Of a stretch of DNA of 64,000 nt, positions 42,027-51,700 are shown one piece after another. The stretch covers positions 62,001 to 126,000 of the forward strand of contig NZ_PYWX01000068.1 in NCBI RefSeq assembly GCF_003031675.1, in the 5' to 3' direction. The translations under genes were made by a program, and so were the position numbers. The notes below the pieces were generated by a model. It ran no database searches and had not been told where the DNA came from. It worked only from the letters and a program-made list of their open reading frames with translations. Source of the stretch: Pseudomonas palleroniana. Its GTDB lineage: Bacteria; Pseudomonadota; Gammaproteobacteria; Pseudomonadales; Pseudomonadaceae. Position 1 is the stretch's first letter. Each line of letters begins with the position of its first letter.

Positions 42027-43166
42027 ATGAAAATCATCATCGCCCCCGACTCGTTCAAGGACAGCCTGAGTGCTGAAGGCGTTGCCCAGGCCATTGCCGA
42101 AGGGCTGACCGAGGTCTGGCCGGACGCGCAATGCATCCAGTGCCCGATGGCGGATGGCGGTGAAGGGACGGTGGATGCGGTACTCGCCGCCTGCGACGGC
42201 GAACTGCGTCGCCAATGGGTGCGTGGCCCGCTGGGCGGCACAGTCGAGGCACGTTGGGGCTGGTTGGCAGCCAGCCACACCGCGATGATCGAAATGGCCG
42301 AAGCGAGCGGCCTGCAACGGGTACCGCCAGGGCAGCGTGACGCATGCTCCAGCACCACCTACGGCACCGGCGAGCTGATCCGTGCCGCCTTGGACCTGGG
42401 GGCCCGGCGTATCATCCTGGCGATTGGCGGTAGCGCCACCAATGACGCGGGCGCCGGCGCCATGCAGGCCCTCGGCGTGCAACTGCTCGATGACCAACAG
42501 CAACCACTGCCCGCCGGCGGCCTGGCGTTGGCGCGCCTGGCGCACCTCAACCTTGAGCGGTTGGACCCGCGCCTGGCGCAGGTGCAATTTGAAATCGCGG
42601 CGGATGTGAACAACCCCCTGTGTGGCCCCCAGGGCGCCTCGGCTATTTTCGGCCCGCAAAAGGGCGCCAATCCCGCACAGGTCCAACAACTGGATGCAGC
42701 CCTCGGCCACTTCGCCGACCACTGCGCCAGGGTGCTGCCCAAGGATGTGCGCGACGAGCCCGGCAGCGGCGCCGCCGGTGGCCTGGGCTTTGCTGCCAAG
42801 GCGTTTCTCGGCGCACAGTTTCGGGCCGGCGTTGAAGTGGTGGCCGAACTGGTGGGCCTGGACGCTGCCGTACGCGGCGCCGACCTGGTGATCACCGGCG
42901 AAGGCCGCTTCGACGCCCAGACTCTGCGCGGTAAAACCCCCTTTGGCGTGGCCCGTATCGCCCAGCGGCACCAGGTGCCGGTGATCGTGATCGCCGGCAC
43001 CCTGGGCGATGGCTATGAACAGATGTACGCCCATGGCGTGGCGGCTGCGTTCGCCTTGCCGAACGGGCCGATGAACCTGGAGCAGGCCTGCGCCGAGGCG
43101 CCGCGTTTGTTGCGCGAGCGAGCGGCGGATGTTGCGCGGGTGTGGCGAACCGCTTCCGGCCGCTGA
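42027..43166 (+). CDS. garK: Glycerate 2-kinase (GarK/GlxK family)
   Basis: A 379-residue kinase making 2-phosphoglycerate from D-glycerate. MKIIIAPDSFKDSLSA at the N-terminus, MADGGEGTVDA, LAIGGSATNDAGAGAMQALG and TGEGRFDAQTLRGKTPFGVA are the conserved family motifs. GGAGAAAGCCC precedes the ATG. It follows cdaR by about 90 bases on the same strand and completes a compact glycerate uptake, sensing and use locus. Confidence 0.93.
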   Translation: MKIIIAPDSFKDSLSAEGVAQAIAEGLTEVWPDAQCIQCPMADGGEGTVDAVLAACDGELRRQWVRGPLGGTVEARWGWLAASHTAMIEMAEASGLQRVPPGQRDACSSTTYGTGELIRAALDLGARRIILAIGGSATNDAGAGAMQALGVQLLDDQQQPLPAGGLALARLAHLNLERLDPRLAQVQFEIAADVNNPLCGPQGASAIFGPQKGANPAQVQQLDAALGHFADHCARVLPKDVRDEPGSGAAGGLGFAAKAFLGAQFRAGVEVVAELVGLDAAVRGADLVITGEGRFDAQTLRGKTPFGVARIAQRHQVPVIVIAGTLGDGYEQMYAHGVAAAFALPNGPMNLEQACAEAPRLLRERAADVARVWRTASGR

Positions 43167-43219
43167 CGCCATGCACTGAACATGGGACAATCCGCGCCTT
43201 TCAGACACGGAGAGTCCCC

Positions 43220-44290
43220 ATGCTACGCCCCGCATTACTGGCCTTGTCGCTGGCCGGCGCCACCTTTCCAGCCTTCGCTCAACCGCCCGCCGAAACCGTG
43301 CCCTTGCTGCGGGAAATCAAGCAATGGGTGACCGGCTGCGACAACCTGCGCAATTGCCATGCCCTCAGTGCGCCCAGCGGCGTCGACGAAGAGGACTATA
43401 GCTCCCTGACCTTGCACATCTGGCATCAGGCCGGCCCGCAGGGGTATCCACGTTTGCGTTTTGATCATCGTGGTGAGGCGGTGGACCTTTCTACATTGCT
43501 ATTGGATGGTCAGCCTCTGGGCCTGGAGTTGACGCAGGCATTGCACGTGGAGCTGGACGATGAGGGCGAAGACCCCCAGGTTCAGTCCTACGGCGTGATC
43601 GATGAAGCACCGGCTCGCCTCTGGTTGCAGCGGTTGCGCAACGGTCAGCGTTTGCAGGTGCCGGGAGATGAAAGCGCGCATGTATCGCTCAGCGGGCTGA
43701 GCGCTTCGCTGCTGTTGATGGATGCAGTGCAAGGTCGCCTGGATACCGTCACCGCACTGGCGCGGCCGGGCAAAGGCGCTGCGAGTGAAGTACCGGCGCG
43801 TTTGCCGCTACCGCTATTGCGCAAGTTCCCGGCTGCGCCACCGCTGACTGCACAGGAGCAGACCGGCTTGGCGGCCGCCGCCGTGAAAGCCATCACGCAG
43901 ACCGATACCGAGATGGCGCCGCAGGCTGAAGTCGGCGCGCTGAGTGCGGCTCAAGCCATGAGCGTGGTGCGCTATGACTGCGCCGCCTACAACTGCGAGT
44001 ACGATGTCACCAGCCGCCAGCGCCAGGCGCCTTACGGCGAAACCCCACTGACCCTGCAACCCTTGCCGTTGGACGGCGCGGCGCTGCAAGGCTCGGTCGG
44101 GTATGACGAAGCCACTGGCACGTTGAGCTATTTCTATAAACAGCGTGGGATTGGGGATTGCGGTGCTGGAGGCGTCTGGGTGTATGACGGCAAGGGCTTC
44201 CAGCTCAGCGAATTCAAGATGATGTCGCGCTGTACCGGCGTGGGTTATGGCGATTGGCCGTCGCTCTGGTCGAGCGCTCCAGCGCGCTAG
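43220..44290 (+). CDS. DUF1176 secreted protein
   Basis: A 356-residue protein with a Sec signal (MLRPALLALSLAGATFPAFA). The paired cysteines (TGCDNLRNCHA; YDCAAYNCEYD; GDCGAGGVW with SRCTGVG) and the ending EFKMMSRCTGVGYGDWPSLW fit DUF1176, a periplasmic family of unknown function. The ATG at 43220 follows GAGAGT. The in-frame extension into the glycerate kinase gene is not needed. Confidence 0.82.
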   Translation: MLRPALLALSLAGATFPAFAQPPAETVPLLREIKQWVTGCDNLRNCHALSAPSGVDEEDYSSLTLHIWHQAGPQGYPRLRFDHRGEAVDLSTLLLDGQPLGLELTQALHVELDDEGEDPQVQSYGVIDEAPARLWLQRLRNGQRLQVPGDESAHVSLSGLSASLLLMDAVQGRLDTVTALARPGKGAASEVPARLPLPLLRKFPAAPPLTAQEQTGLAAAAVKAITQTDTEMAPQAEVGALSAAQAMSVVRYDCAAYNCEYDVTSRQRQAPYGETPLTLQPLPLDGAALQGSVGYDEATGTLSYFYKQRGIGDCGAGGVWVYDGKGFQLSEFKMMSRCTGVGYGDWPSLWSSAPAR

Positions 44291-44351
44291 CCAGCCGGCG
44301 GGTTGGGCCTCTACACTGGCTGGCCACGTGTCTTTCAAAGGATGAAACACA

Positions 44352-44873
44352 ATGCACGCACCTGAACCCCACATCGTGATCCAGCGCTTTACCGAAGCCC
44401 ATCTGGAGGGCGTCACTGCGCTGTATAACGACCCGGCTGTGTGCCGTCAGGTGCTGCAAATGCCTTTCCAATCCGTGGAGGCCTGGCGCAAGCGTCTGGT
44501 GATGGACAACGAACGGCGGCTGCAACTGGTGGCGGTGCATGGCGGTGAGGTCATCGGCAACCTCGGCATGGAGCAGAACGCCCGCGTTCGCCAAAGCCAC
44601 ATCGCCGGCTTGGGCATGGGAGTCGCTACCGCGTGGCAGGGCAAAGGTGTGGGTTCGAAGCTATTGAGCGCTGCGTTGGAAGTGGCTGACAACTGGATGA
44701 ACCTGCGCCGCGTCGAATTGACGGTGTATGCCGACAACGAAGCCGCGCACGCGCTCTATCGCAAGTTCGGCTTCGAGGTCGAGGGCTGCCTGCGCGATTA
44801 CGGTGTGCGCGATGGGGTGTTTGTCGACGCGCTGAGCATGGCGCGCCTGCGCAAAGGAGCGGACAACGGGTAA
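44352..44873 (+). CDS. GNAT acetyltransferase, AaaT/YhhY-like
   Basis: A 173-residue N-acetyltransferase. The acetyl-CoA loop lies in GVATAWQGKGVGSKLL, followed by NWMNLRRVELTVYADNEAAHALYRKFGFEVEG, which closely resembles E. coli YhhY (AaaT), an L-amino acid N-acetyltransferase acting on phenylalanine and methionine. The REPIN element begins directly after the stop codon. Confidence 0.82.
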   Translation: MHAPEPHIVIQRFTEAHLEGVTALYNDPAVCRQVLQMPFQSVEAWRKRLVMDNERRLQLVAVHGGEVIGNLGMEQNARVRQSHIAGLGMGVATAWQGKGVGSKLLSAALEVADNWMNLRRVELTVYADNEAAHALYRKFGFEVEGCLRDYGVRDGVFVDALSMARLRKGADNG

Positions 44874-44984
44874 CCTGTGGCGAGGGAGCTTGCTCCCGCT
44901 GGACTGCGTAGCAGGCCTAGTCGTTTCAAACCAAAAGCTGGGGCCGCTTTGCGACCCAGCGGGAGCAAGCTCCCTCGCCACAGG
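44874..44984. repeat. REPIN (pair of inverted REP sequences)
   Basis: Two perfectly complementary 29-base arms (44874-44902 and 44956-44984) contain the P. fluorescens REP core GCGAGGGAGCTTGCTCCCGC and its complement, separated by about 53 bases that themselves have weak pairing (CTGCG/CGCAG-like). This fits a REPIN mobilised by a RAYT transposase encoded elsewhere. The left arm starts one base after the stop codon of the GNAT gene. Confidence 0.9.
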
Positions 44985-45064
44985 GACAATGTTCATCCTT
45001 AATTGAGCTCGCCCCCTCCCGCAGTTGACTTCAGATGGCTTGGATTACTGTCGATGGCCTTGGC

Positions 45065-45757
45065 TTAGTCCTGTAAAGCAAACGCCACCGCCGCCCGCGC
45101 ATGCAGCTCGGTGCTGTCCAGCAGCGGCAGGTTGCTGTGTTCGGGCTGGATCAGCAGGCAGATCTCGGTGCACCCCAGGATGATGGCCTGGGCACCTCGC
45201 GCGGCGAGGCTGTCGATCACCCGTTGGTAGACCTGGCGGGAAGCTTCGCTGATCACCTCCACGCACAACTCTTCGTAGATGATCCGGTGCACGGCCTGGC
45301 GTTCGTCTGCATCAGGCACCAGCACGCTCAAACCCTGGGCGGCCAGGCGTGATTTGAGAAAATCCTGCTCCATGGTGAACGCCGTACCCAGCAGGCCCAC
45401 GGTCAGGGTGCCCGCCGCAAGGGCTGCGGCCGCGGTGGCATCGGCGATATGCAGGAACGGAATCGACACCGCGGCCTCGATGCGCGGCGCCACCAAATGC
45501 ATGGTATTGGTACACAGCACTACGCAATCGGCGCCGCCGGCCTGCAGGCGGCGCGCCGCGTGTTGCAGAATCACTGCGGTGTCATCCCAACGCCCGGCAT
45601 GCTGGGCTTGTTCCACCGGGCCGAAGTCCACGCTGTACATCAACAACTGCGCCGAGCGCAGTGGGCCGAGCTGGTCGCGCACGCTCTGGTTGATGATGCG
45701 GTAATACTCGGCGCTGGATTCCCAGCTCATGCCGCCGATAAGGCCAATGGTGCGCAT
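45065..45757 (-). CDS. Aspartate/glutamate racemase family protein
   Basis: A 230-residue cofactor-independent racemase. TIGLIGGMSWESSAEYYRIIN at the N-terminus, the first catalytic Cys in VVLCTNTMH and the second in IILGCTEICLL are typical of aspartate racemases of the YgeA type. Both cysteines are present, so the enzyme is probably active. It may produce D-amino acids or remove them; the substrate cannot be fixed. Confidence 0.88.
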   Translation of the reverse strand: MRTIGLIGGMSWESSAEYYRIINQSVRDQLGPLRSAQLLMYSVDFGPVEQAQHAGRWDDTAVILQHAARRLQAGGADCVVLCTNTMHLVAPRIEAAVSIPFLHIADATAAAALAAGTLTVGLLGTAFTMEQDFLKSRLAAQGLSVLVPDADERQAVHRIIYEELCVEVISEASRQVYQRVIDSLAARGAQAIILGCTEICLLIQPEHSNLPLLDSTELHARAAVAFALQD

Positions 45758-45971
45758 GCGATGCTCCTGAAGAGGAATGTCGCGTTACCTTACCCACCGC
45801 TCGTGGATTAGTCATACGCAGTTGCCTGCGAAATGACCGGTGCAGTTCACCTCTCAAGCGCAATAGCGCGTTTCTGCCACTGCGGCAAAACTTGCCGGCA
45901 GAAACCCTTGTTTGCGCAAAGTTGGCTATACCTACAGCTCAATATTCCGGTGATGACCGACAGGGAGTTCA

Positions 45972-46643
45972 ATGATGAAATCAAGGCTAATGATCAGCAC
46001 GCTGTGCATCGCCTCGCTCGCAATGGCAGGCTGCGCGAGCAAGGTCACCCAACCCGACGAGTACTCGGGGTTTCTATCGGACTACAGTCAGCTCAAGGAA
46101 GCCAAGTCGCCTTCGGGCGCTGAAGTGATGCGCTGGGTCGACCCCAATCTGAACCTGCGCAACTACACGGCGGTATTTGTCGAGCCGACCCAGTTTTATC
46201 CCAAGCCCCAGGCAACCACTAAAATCCCGCAAGGCACCCTGGACGGCATCAATGCCTACTACAACCAGGCGCTCAAGCGTGAGCTGGTCAAGTCGTTGCC
46301 GCTGGCGAGTGCGCCGGGGCCGGGGGTGATTGTGGTGCGTGCCGCCATCACCGCCGTAAGCAGCAAGACCGAAAGCCTCAAGCCTTATGAGTACATCCCT
46401 GTGGCCCTGGTGGCGGCGGCCGTGAGTACCGGCGCCGGCATCCGCGATCAGGAAACCACCCTGGGCACCGAAGCGCAGTTCCTCGACGGTGGCAATGGCA
46501 AAGTGCTCGCCCAAGTGGTACGCAAAGGCACCGGCAAGCCCCTGTCCAATGATTCCCAGGTCATGAAGGCCGATGATGTGAAAAGTGTGATCGATGCCTG
46601 GGCTTCGGATCTGCATCAATCCTATGCCAAGTTCAAACACTGA
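45972..46643 (+). CDS. DUF3313 lipoprotein
   Basis: A 223-residue lipoprotein (signal ending LAMAGC). The mature part begins with SGFLSDYSQLKEA... WVDPNLNLRNYTAVFVEP, typical of DUF3313 proteins, a family of periplasmic lipoproteins of unknown role in Gram-negative bacteria. AGGGAG precedes the ATG. A REP-like hairpin follows the gene. Confidence 0.85.
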   Translation: MMKSRLMISTLCIASLAMAGCASKVTQPDEYSGFLSDYSQLKEAKSPSGAEVMRWVDPNLNLRNYTAVFVEPTQFYPKPQATTKIPQGTLDGINAYYNQALKRELVKSLPLASAPGPGVIVVRAAITAVSSKTESLKPYEYIPVALVAAAVSTGAGIRDQETTLGTEAQFLDGGNGKVLAQVVRKGTGKPLSNDSQVMKADDVKSVIDAWASDLHQSYAKFKH

Positions 46644-46657
46644 TTATTGCGTGCAAG

Positions 46658-46681
46658 CAGGAGCGAGCAGGCTCGCTCCTG
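46658..46681. repeat. REP-like hairpin
   Basis: CAGGAGCGAGC and GCTCGCTCCTG form an 11-bp perfect inverted repeat with a two-base loop. It resembles a single REP sequence of another subclass. It lies between convergent genes and may also serve as their terminator. Confidence 0.6.
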
Positions 46682-46690
46682 TACAACCCG

Positions 46691-48091
46691 TTACTTGAGA
46701 GGCGTCAAGGGGGGAAGTTTCCATTGACCGTTACCCACCTCAGGTTTGGGCAGGTAAATGCGCAGCACCGCATAAAACGGACCGGGTGGCGCCGGCAGCC
46801 AATTGCTCTGTTCGGCCTTCGGCGGCTCGTGGTGTTGCAGCGCCAGGGTCAGGCCGCCATCGGCGTCGAGCTTGAGGTTGGGCAACATCTGCGAATTGAT
46901 CAGGTAACGCTTCTTGTGGTTGGGCACCAGCAACTTGGTTTTGGCGTCATACATGGTCAGCGACCAGAACGCATCGGCCGGCGGCAGTTGGTCCTTGGCA
47001 AAATGCACGGTGTAGCTGTGGCGCGCGCCGTTGGCGGGTTTGCCTTCGCTGTCGACGTAGTAGGTCAGGTAAGTGGCTTCGTCGCTTGAGTTACCGAAAA
47101 TCTCCAGGTTGGCCCCGGCATAACGGTACAGATAGTTGTTTTTCAGGCGATCACGGCTGCCGAACAGGTCGCTGCTGGAGACTTGCTGGGTGTCGAGCTT
47201 GTCTTTCTTGAACGCTGCGAACTCTGCCTTGGCATCGGCGATCCCTTCTTCCAGGGCCTTGCGCTGTTCAGCGCTGAGCTGGTTGACCTTGAACGGTGCG
47301 CCCGGCGCAATGCCGATCTTGGCAAAACGCGCCAACAGGTCTTTTTCGCTGTCCTGGGGCGCGGCGAAGCTGAGCATGAAGTTCAGGTAACGGAACAGCT
47401 GCGGGCTGTCGGTCATGGTTGCCATCGGCTTGGGCCATTCGATCTTGGCCACTTTGGCCGGAGCTGGCTGCTTCACATAGCTGCTCAGCGGCTGCACTTT
47501 ATAACCGCTCTGGATCTGCTTGACCTTGGCCAGGTCTTTTTCATCGAACAACTGCGTGCGGTACAGGGCGTAGGCAATGTTGCTTTCGCTGTAGATCACG
47601 CGGTCGATGTCGACCGGTTGCTGACCTTTCCAGTCAGGCCCGGCGATCATGAAGTGCCCGCCATTGTTGCCGGTGCTGCGGGTGCCCAGGTAGGCGATGT
47701 TCTGCGTGTAGAGGTCGATCAATTGTACCGAGTAGTAGCGGTTGTCTTCGATCTTGGGCAGGGTCAGCACCAGGGGTTCTTTGCGCAGGTCCATCCAGAC
47801 GAAGGAGTAGGGTGTGTCCGAGTTCGGGGTCGTGAACGCAGTGTCCTTGGGCGTGAACAGCTGGGCGCTGTTGCCGATGTGGTTGAACGGGGCCTTGAAA
47901 TTGGTGCCGCCTTTATCAACGGCCTGGGTGTAGAGCGTCTTGTACATCTCCACCACCGGGTAGCCGTACAAGTAGGCCTCCTTGGCGATGGCCCGGGCTT
48001 CGGTCGGGGTCGCCGTGAAGTCGGCCCAGGCACCGGTGCTCATGAATATCGAGAGGCTCGCCAACAGCAGGCGCGTCGGTTTTCCAATCAT
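46691..48091 (-). CDS. DUF1254/DUF1214 protein
   Basis: A 466-residue secreted protein with a Sec signal (MIGKPTRLLLASLSIFMSTGAWA). The first half is DUF1254 (AKEAYLYGYPVVEMYKTLYTQAV, TTPNSDTPYSFVWMDLRKEPLVL) and the C-terminal part DUF1214 (YTVHFAKDQLPPADAFWSLTMYD, ending in NWLPAPPGPFYAVLRIYLP). Proteins of this pair are widespread and uncharacterised. It is convergent with the DUF3313 gene. Confidence 0.88.
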   Translation of the reverse strand: MIGKPTRLLLASLSIFMSTGAWADFTATPTEARAIAKEAYLYGYPVVEMYKTLYTQAVDKGGTNFKAPFNHIGNSAQLFTPKDTAFTTPNSDTPYSFVWMDLRKEPLVLTLPKIEDNRYYSVQLIDLYTQNIAYLGTRSTGNNGGHFMIAGPDWKGQQPVDIDRVIYSESNIAYALYRTQLFDEKDLAKVKQIQSGYKVQPLSSYVKQPAPAKVAKIEWPKPMATMTDSPQLFRYLNFMLSFAAPQDSEKDLLARFAKIGIAPGAPFKVNQLSAEQRKALEEGIADAKAEFAAFKKDKLDTQQVSSSDLFGSRDRLKNNYLYRYAGANLEIFGNSSDEATYLTYYVDSEGKPANGARHSYTVHFAKDQLPPADAFWSLTMYDAKTKLLVPNHKKRYLINSQMLPNLKLDADGGLTLALQHHEPPKAEQSNWLPAPPGPFYAVLRIYLPKPEVGNGQWKLPPLTPLK

Positions 48092-48289
48092 GTAGTTGCG
48101 TCCTTCCTGAGTGCTTTTTCAAGGGCGTGGGATTAAAACGCCGAGTTTCCAGTTTTATTCGCCGGACGTCACGTTAATCCCTGCAAACAAGTTGAACTGT
48201 CAGTGTGATAACGGCGTGGCGCAGATGTGCAGGTTAGCAGACGGCTCCAGGTTCAGAGGGGCCGTGCTGTTTGTCCTGGGGAAGGAGGG

Positions 48290-48652
48290 CTACGCGGCGG
48301 GCAACATCGATTTGACTTTGTCGCGCAGTTGATCGATCGAGAACGGTTTACCGATGACTTGCATCCCTTCGGGAACGTCGATGTTTTCGGCATAACCACT
48401 GGCAAACAGAATTGGCAGGGTGGGGCGGAGTTGACGCACTTGGGTCGCCAATTCCTTGCCGTCCATGTCGGGCAGGCCGACATCGGTCATCATCAGGTGG
48501 ATGGCTTTGTCGGTGTTGACCACGGCCAGCGCTTCGCCGGCATCAGCGGCCTCCAGTACACAGAACTCCAACTCTTCAAGCACATCGACAATCAACATGC
48601 GCACGATGGCGTCGTCTTCGACTACAAGGATGGTGGAGGCAGGGGACGGCAT
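48290..48652 (-). CDS. Single-domain response regulator
   Basis: A 120-residue receiver (REC) protein without output domain. The acidic pair is in VEDDAIVR, the phospho-acceptor Asp in MMTDVGLPDMDG and the conserved Lys in VIGKPFS. AGGAA lies eight bases before the ATG at 48652; the upstream ATG at 48703 is unsupported. It follows the large gene at 48797-52297 on the same strand after 144 bases, so it may be co-transcribed. It is similar in kind to the receiver in the hybrid kinase at the right edge. Confidence 0.85.
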   Translation of the reverse strand: MPSPASTILVVEDDAIVRMLIVDVLEELEFCVLEAADAGEALAVVNTDKAIHLMMTDVGLPDMDGKELATQVRQLRPTLPILFASGYAENIDVPEGMQVIGKPFSIDQLRDKVKSMLPAA

Positions 48653-48718
48653 AGTGAACATTCCTGAAAGTAAAGGTGCAGAGGCCAAGTAGGGCTGAGG
48701 CAACTCAACTAATGAGTA

Positions 48719-48762
48719 GTCACAATGCCAGCAAGTTCCGAAAAACTTAATGGCACTGTGAC
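48719..48762. repeat. Long imperfect inverted repeat between large gene and response regulator
   Basis: GTCACAATGCCA (48719-48730) and TGGCACTGTGAC (48751-48762) match at 11 of 12 positions, and AAGTT (48733-48737) and AACTT (48744-48748) form an inner stem. A GU pair in RNA makes the outer stem complete on one strand. It could be a transcript-processing or attenuation structure between the two genes, or a protein-binding site. Confidence 0.45.
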
Positions 48763-48796
48763 TTTAGGCAGGCAGGATGCCTCGGCGCTTGATGGT

Positions 48797-51700
48797 TTAC
48801 AACGTAACGCTGGAAAGTTCTCTGACCGCATCCGGGTTGATGCCGGGTCGATTATTCACATGGCCGGGATCAAATGTACTAATGCTGTAGGCGCGTTTAC
48901 CCGTCAGCGTGCGACGCGTGTTGTGTAATGCTGCGGATTGGCCGCTGTTGAGCAATTCCTCCATGCCTTTTTCCATCGACTGCAAGTTTGTGAATTTGAC
49001 CAGGCCGGCGTTGGGGTCGAAAAAGAACCACTCAGGCTTACCGTTTTTGATCCGCATCCCAGCCAGCATCGCGTGATCCACAGTACCGATCCTGATAGTC
49101 ATCGACTTTCCAGACGTGAGCATTTTCTCGATGATCTCGTCGTACCCGACTTCCACCTGCCCGCCGAAATGAAAGGCACTGGGTTTTTTCACCGCATCTT
49201 GCAGGTCGCGCAAATGCGTGGCGAATCGTGTGTGGGCGGCCGTTGAAGGGTTGTCGCTCACCTTGAGCAGGTTCTTCACAAACTGCTCTTCGCTGCCCAG
49301 ATGCAGCGCCAGCGCCATGGCATAGGATATGCCGGCGCACTCGCCGACGGAGGGCAAGTCAACGTGTGCGTTGTAACGGGCCTGTGAAAAGGGCAGCACC
49401 GATACCCCTGGCCCCGTCGCATCATGGCGCAGTAACGCGCTGGTGTACTCACCGTCCCGGATATAGGCAAGTTTCAGCTCCCGGCTGAGGATGCCCAGCT
49501 CACGTGGCAGTCGCCCCTGCGCTTCAGCCAGTTTTCTGAGTTGTGAACTGCCCATTCCATCGCGATAACCCGGCAGTTCGTGCAAGCGTCCGGTCAAATA
49601 ACCCTGATTGAAGGCCGGTCTGTTTTCCGCTGTCCGTGCGTTAAGGATGTTGTTGTGCAGTCTTAAATACGCAGGTTCGTTGGCCACCCCATTCGAGGCA
49701 TGCAGCTCAGGTGCCCCGCGTGGGGAAAAACCGTCGATGGGCAGGCCATAGGGTTTATTGGCGACGGGATCATAGGGGTACCAGTGATCATTTTTCAGGA
49801 CGGCAACACCTTCGGTCTCGATCCCACCCACCTTGTATGTGCCGATCAAGGTCGGCCCATGCTCCTTGCTGGCAGCCTTCAATAAGTCATAGCCACCGCT
49901 CGCGCCCCTCAGGTGATTGAGCCATTCGACGCTCTTGGAGAACCCGCCGCCGATCAAGCGGGTGGTACCCACCGCCGCATCGCCCAGGCCGCTCAAAGGA
50001 TTGAGTGAACTGAAGGTGGCCATCCCGATGACCTTGACCGTACGCGCCACCTTGGTGGCGGTTGCGGCGGCAGTGCCGGCGATCTTGATAACCTTGCCGG
50101 CGGTGCCCACGCCGGCGGTCAAGATGCCGAACAGGTCCATGCCCAAGTCGAACAAACCTTCGCCGATATGCCCTTTGCGAAAGTGATTGAACGCCGCGCG
50201 AAAGGGGATCAGGTCGAGTATGGCCTCGCTGACCGCTTCGCCGCGCCTGCGGTTGTTATCGGCGGTGGTGAGGCCGCGGGCCTGTTGTTTGATCGCCTCG
50301 TTATCCAGGTCGGCATGCTGTACGAACGCTTCAGCGATCAGGCCGGTACGCCCTGAGTTAAAGCTGTCTGGAGGCGATTGATTCGCAGGCTTCTGTTCCT
50401 CACGACGGGCAACGTCGTCCCCCTTGGGGATGAAGGCTTTGGTTTCGTGCACGATATTGGCGTCCCGACGGCTCTGGGCGCTTGCCCGCGACGGCCGAAT
50501 CGGTGCTATCACCCCTTTGTTAAAGCTGATCGCGTAGGCCCTGGTCACCCCGTCGCGCTCGACTTCGACGAGCAGTTCCTCATTTCTGGGGTGTGGCGTG
50601 GTCCCGGTAAACCCCGTGCCCAAGCTGTGTGAATGCTCCTGGAAGAAGCTGATCTTGCCGTATTCGAGATCTTCGCGTATCGCCAGGGGCGCCTGGCTGA
50701 TCAAGTGCCTGACGTAAGTATTGATGGCGGCCTTTTTTTGCTGGACGGCGCCGGCGAACTGCGCCTCGAAGGCGTCGGCCACGACAAACCGAGGGTTGGC
50801 ATTCAAGGCCGCCAGCGGCATGCGCGTGTCGTCAGAGGTGAAGACGCAGTCAGCGTCCGGCAAGTCCATCATGGCGATGTCCAGCATCGAGTGGGGCCCG
50901 ACCTCGATCGTCCGATAGCCGACGCCGCCATCGGCTGTGGTTTCCTGGCGGCTGATGTGGAGCCGTTTTTCCTCGAACAGGGCCTGTTGCTCGGGGAAGC
51001 GTTTTTTCAGCTCGGCCAGCGCCATCTCTCGACGCGACGGAATCTGCGCATCCAAGGCTTGCGTGGCGGCGCTGGTCAGCGCTCTGCGTGCATTGAATTC
51101 ACCGAGCAGGGCGGTGAGCTCATCAGCGCTATAGCGTTGATCATCTTTCCTGGCCAGCACCCCGTTGGCCACGCCCCAATCCACCAGGACTTCCCGTTGC
51201 ACGCGCAGGGTCACGGCCGGGTCGGCCGCACTCGCGCTCCGCGCCGCGAACATGACTTCGGTATACGTCATGTTCGCGACCCTGCCGGGCGTCTGCGCCT
51301 CGAGGGTGGCCGCCGCGATCATCAGGTCGACACAGGCAGGGCTGCCATAGGTGACGCTGGCCGGAATGCCCTTGATCAGCAAGGCCGGTGCGCGATTGGC
51401 CAACAACAGATGCGCGGCGACTCCGGCCATGGCCGCGCTGGTCTTTGCCTGCGAGACCAGATGCTGTTCAAGACCATCGACCAGCGCGGACAGCGGCTTG
51501 CCCCAGTGCTTGTCATGGGCCAGATCGAAGCCTGCGACAACGTTGCGATGCGGTGTGGTGATGGATTCCGGGTCCAGTTGCAAGATCACGGCGGCGAGCA
51601 GGTAATCCATCGTGCTGCTGTCGGTGGCGACGCCCTGCAGGGTTTCGCGCAGTGTTTCGCCGAGTAATTGCCCTTCGGGTGAACTGATCAGGGCCTCCAG

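Noticed and set aside
41946..43235. 429-residue open frame on the minus strand
   Set aside because: Antisense to glycerate kinase; low-complexity His/Gln/Arg-rich translation without motifs.
44874..44984. REPIN arms as a CRISPR-like repeat
   Set aside because: There are only two inverted copies, no direct repeats with spacers and no cas genes.
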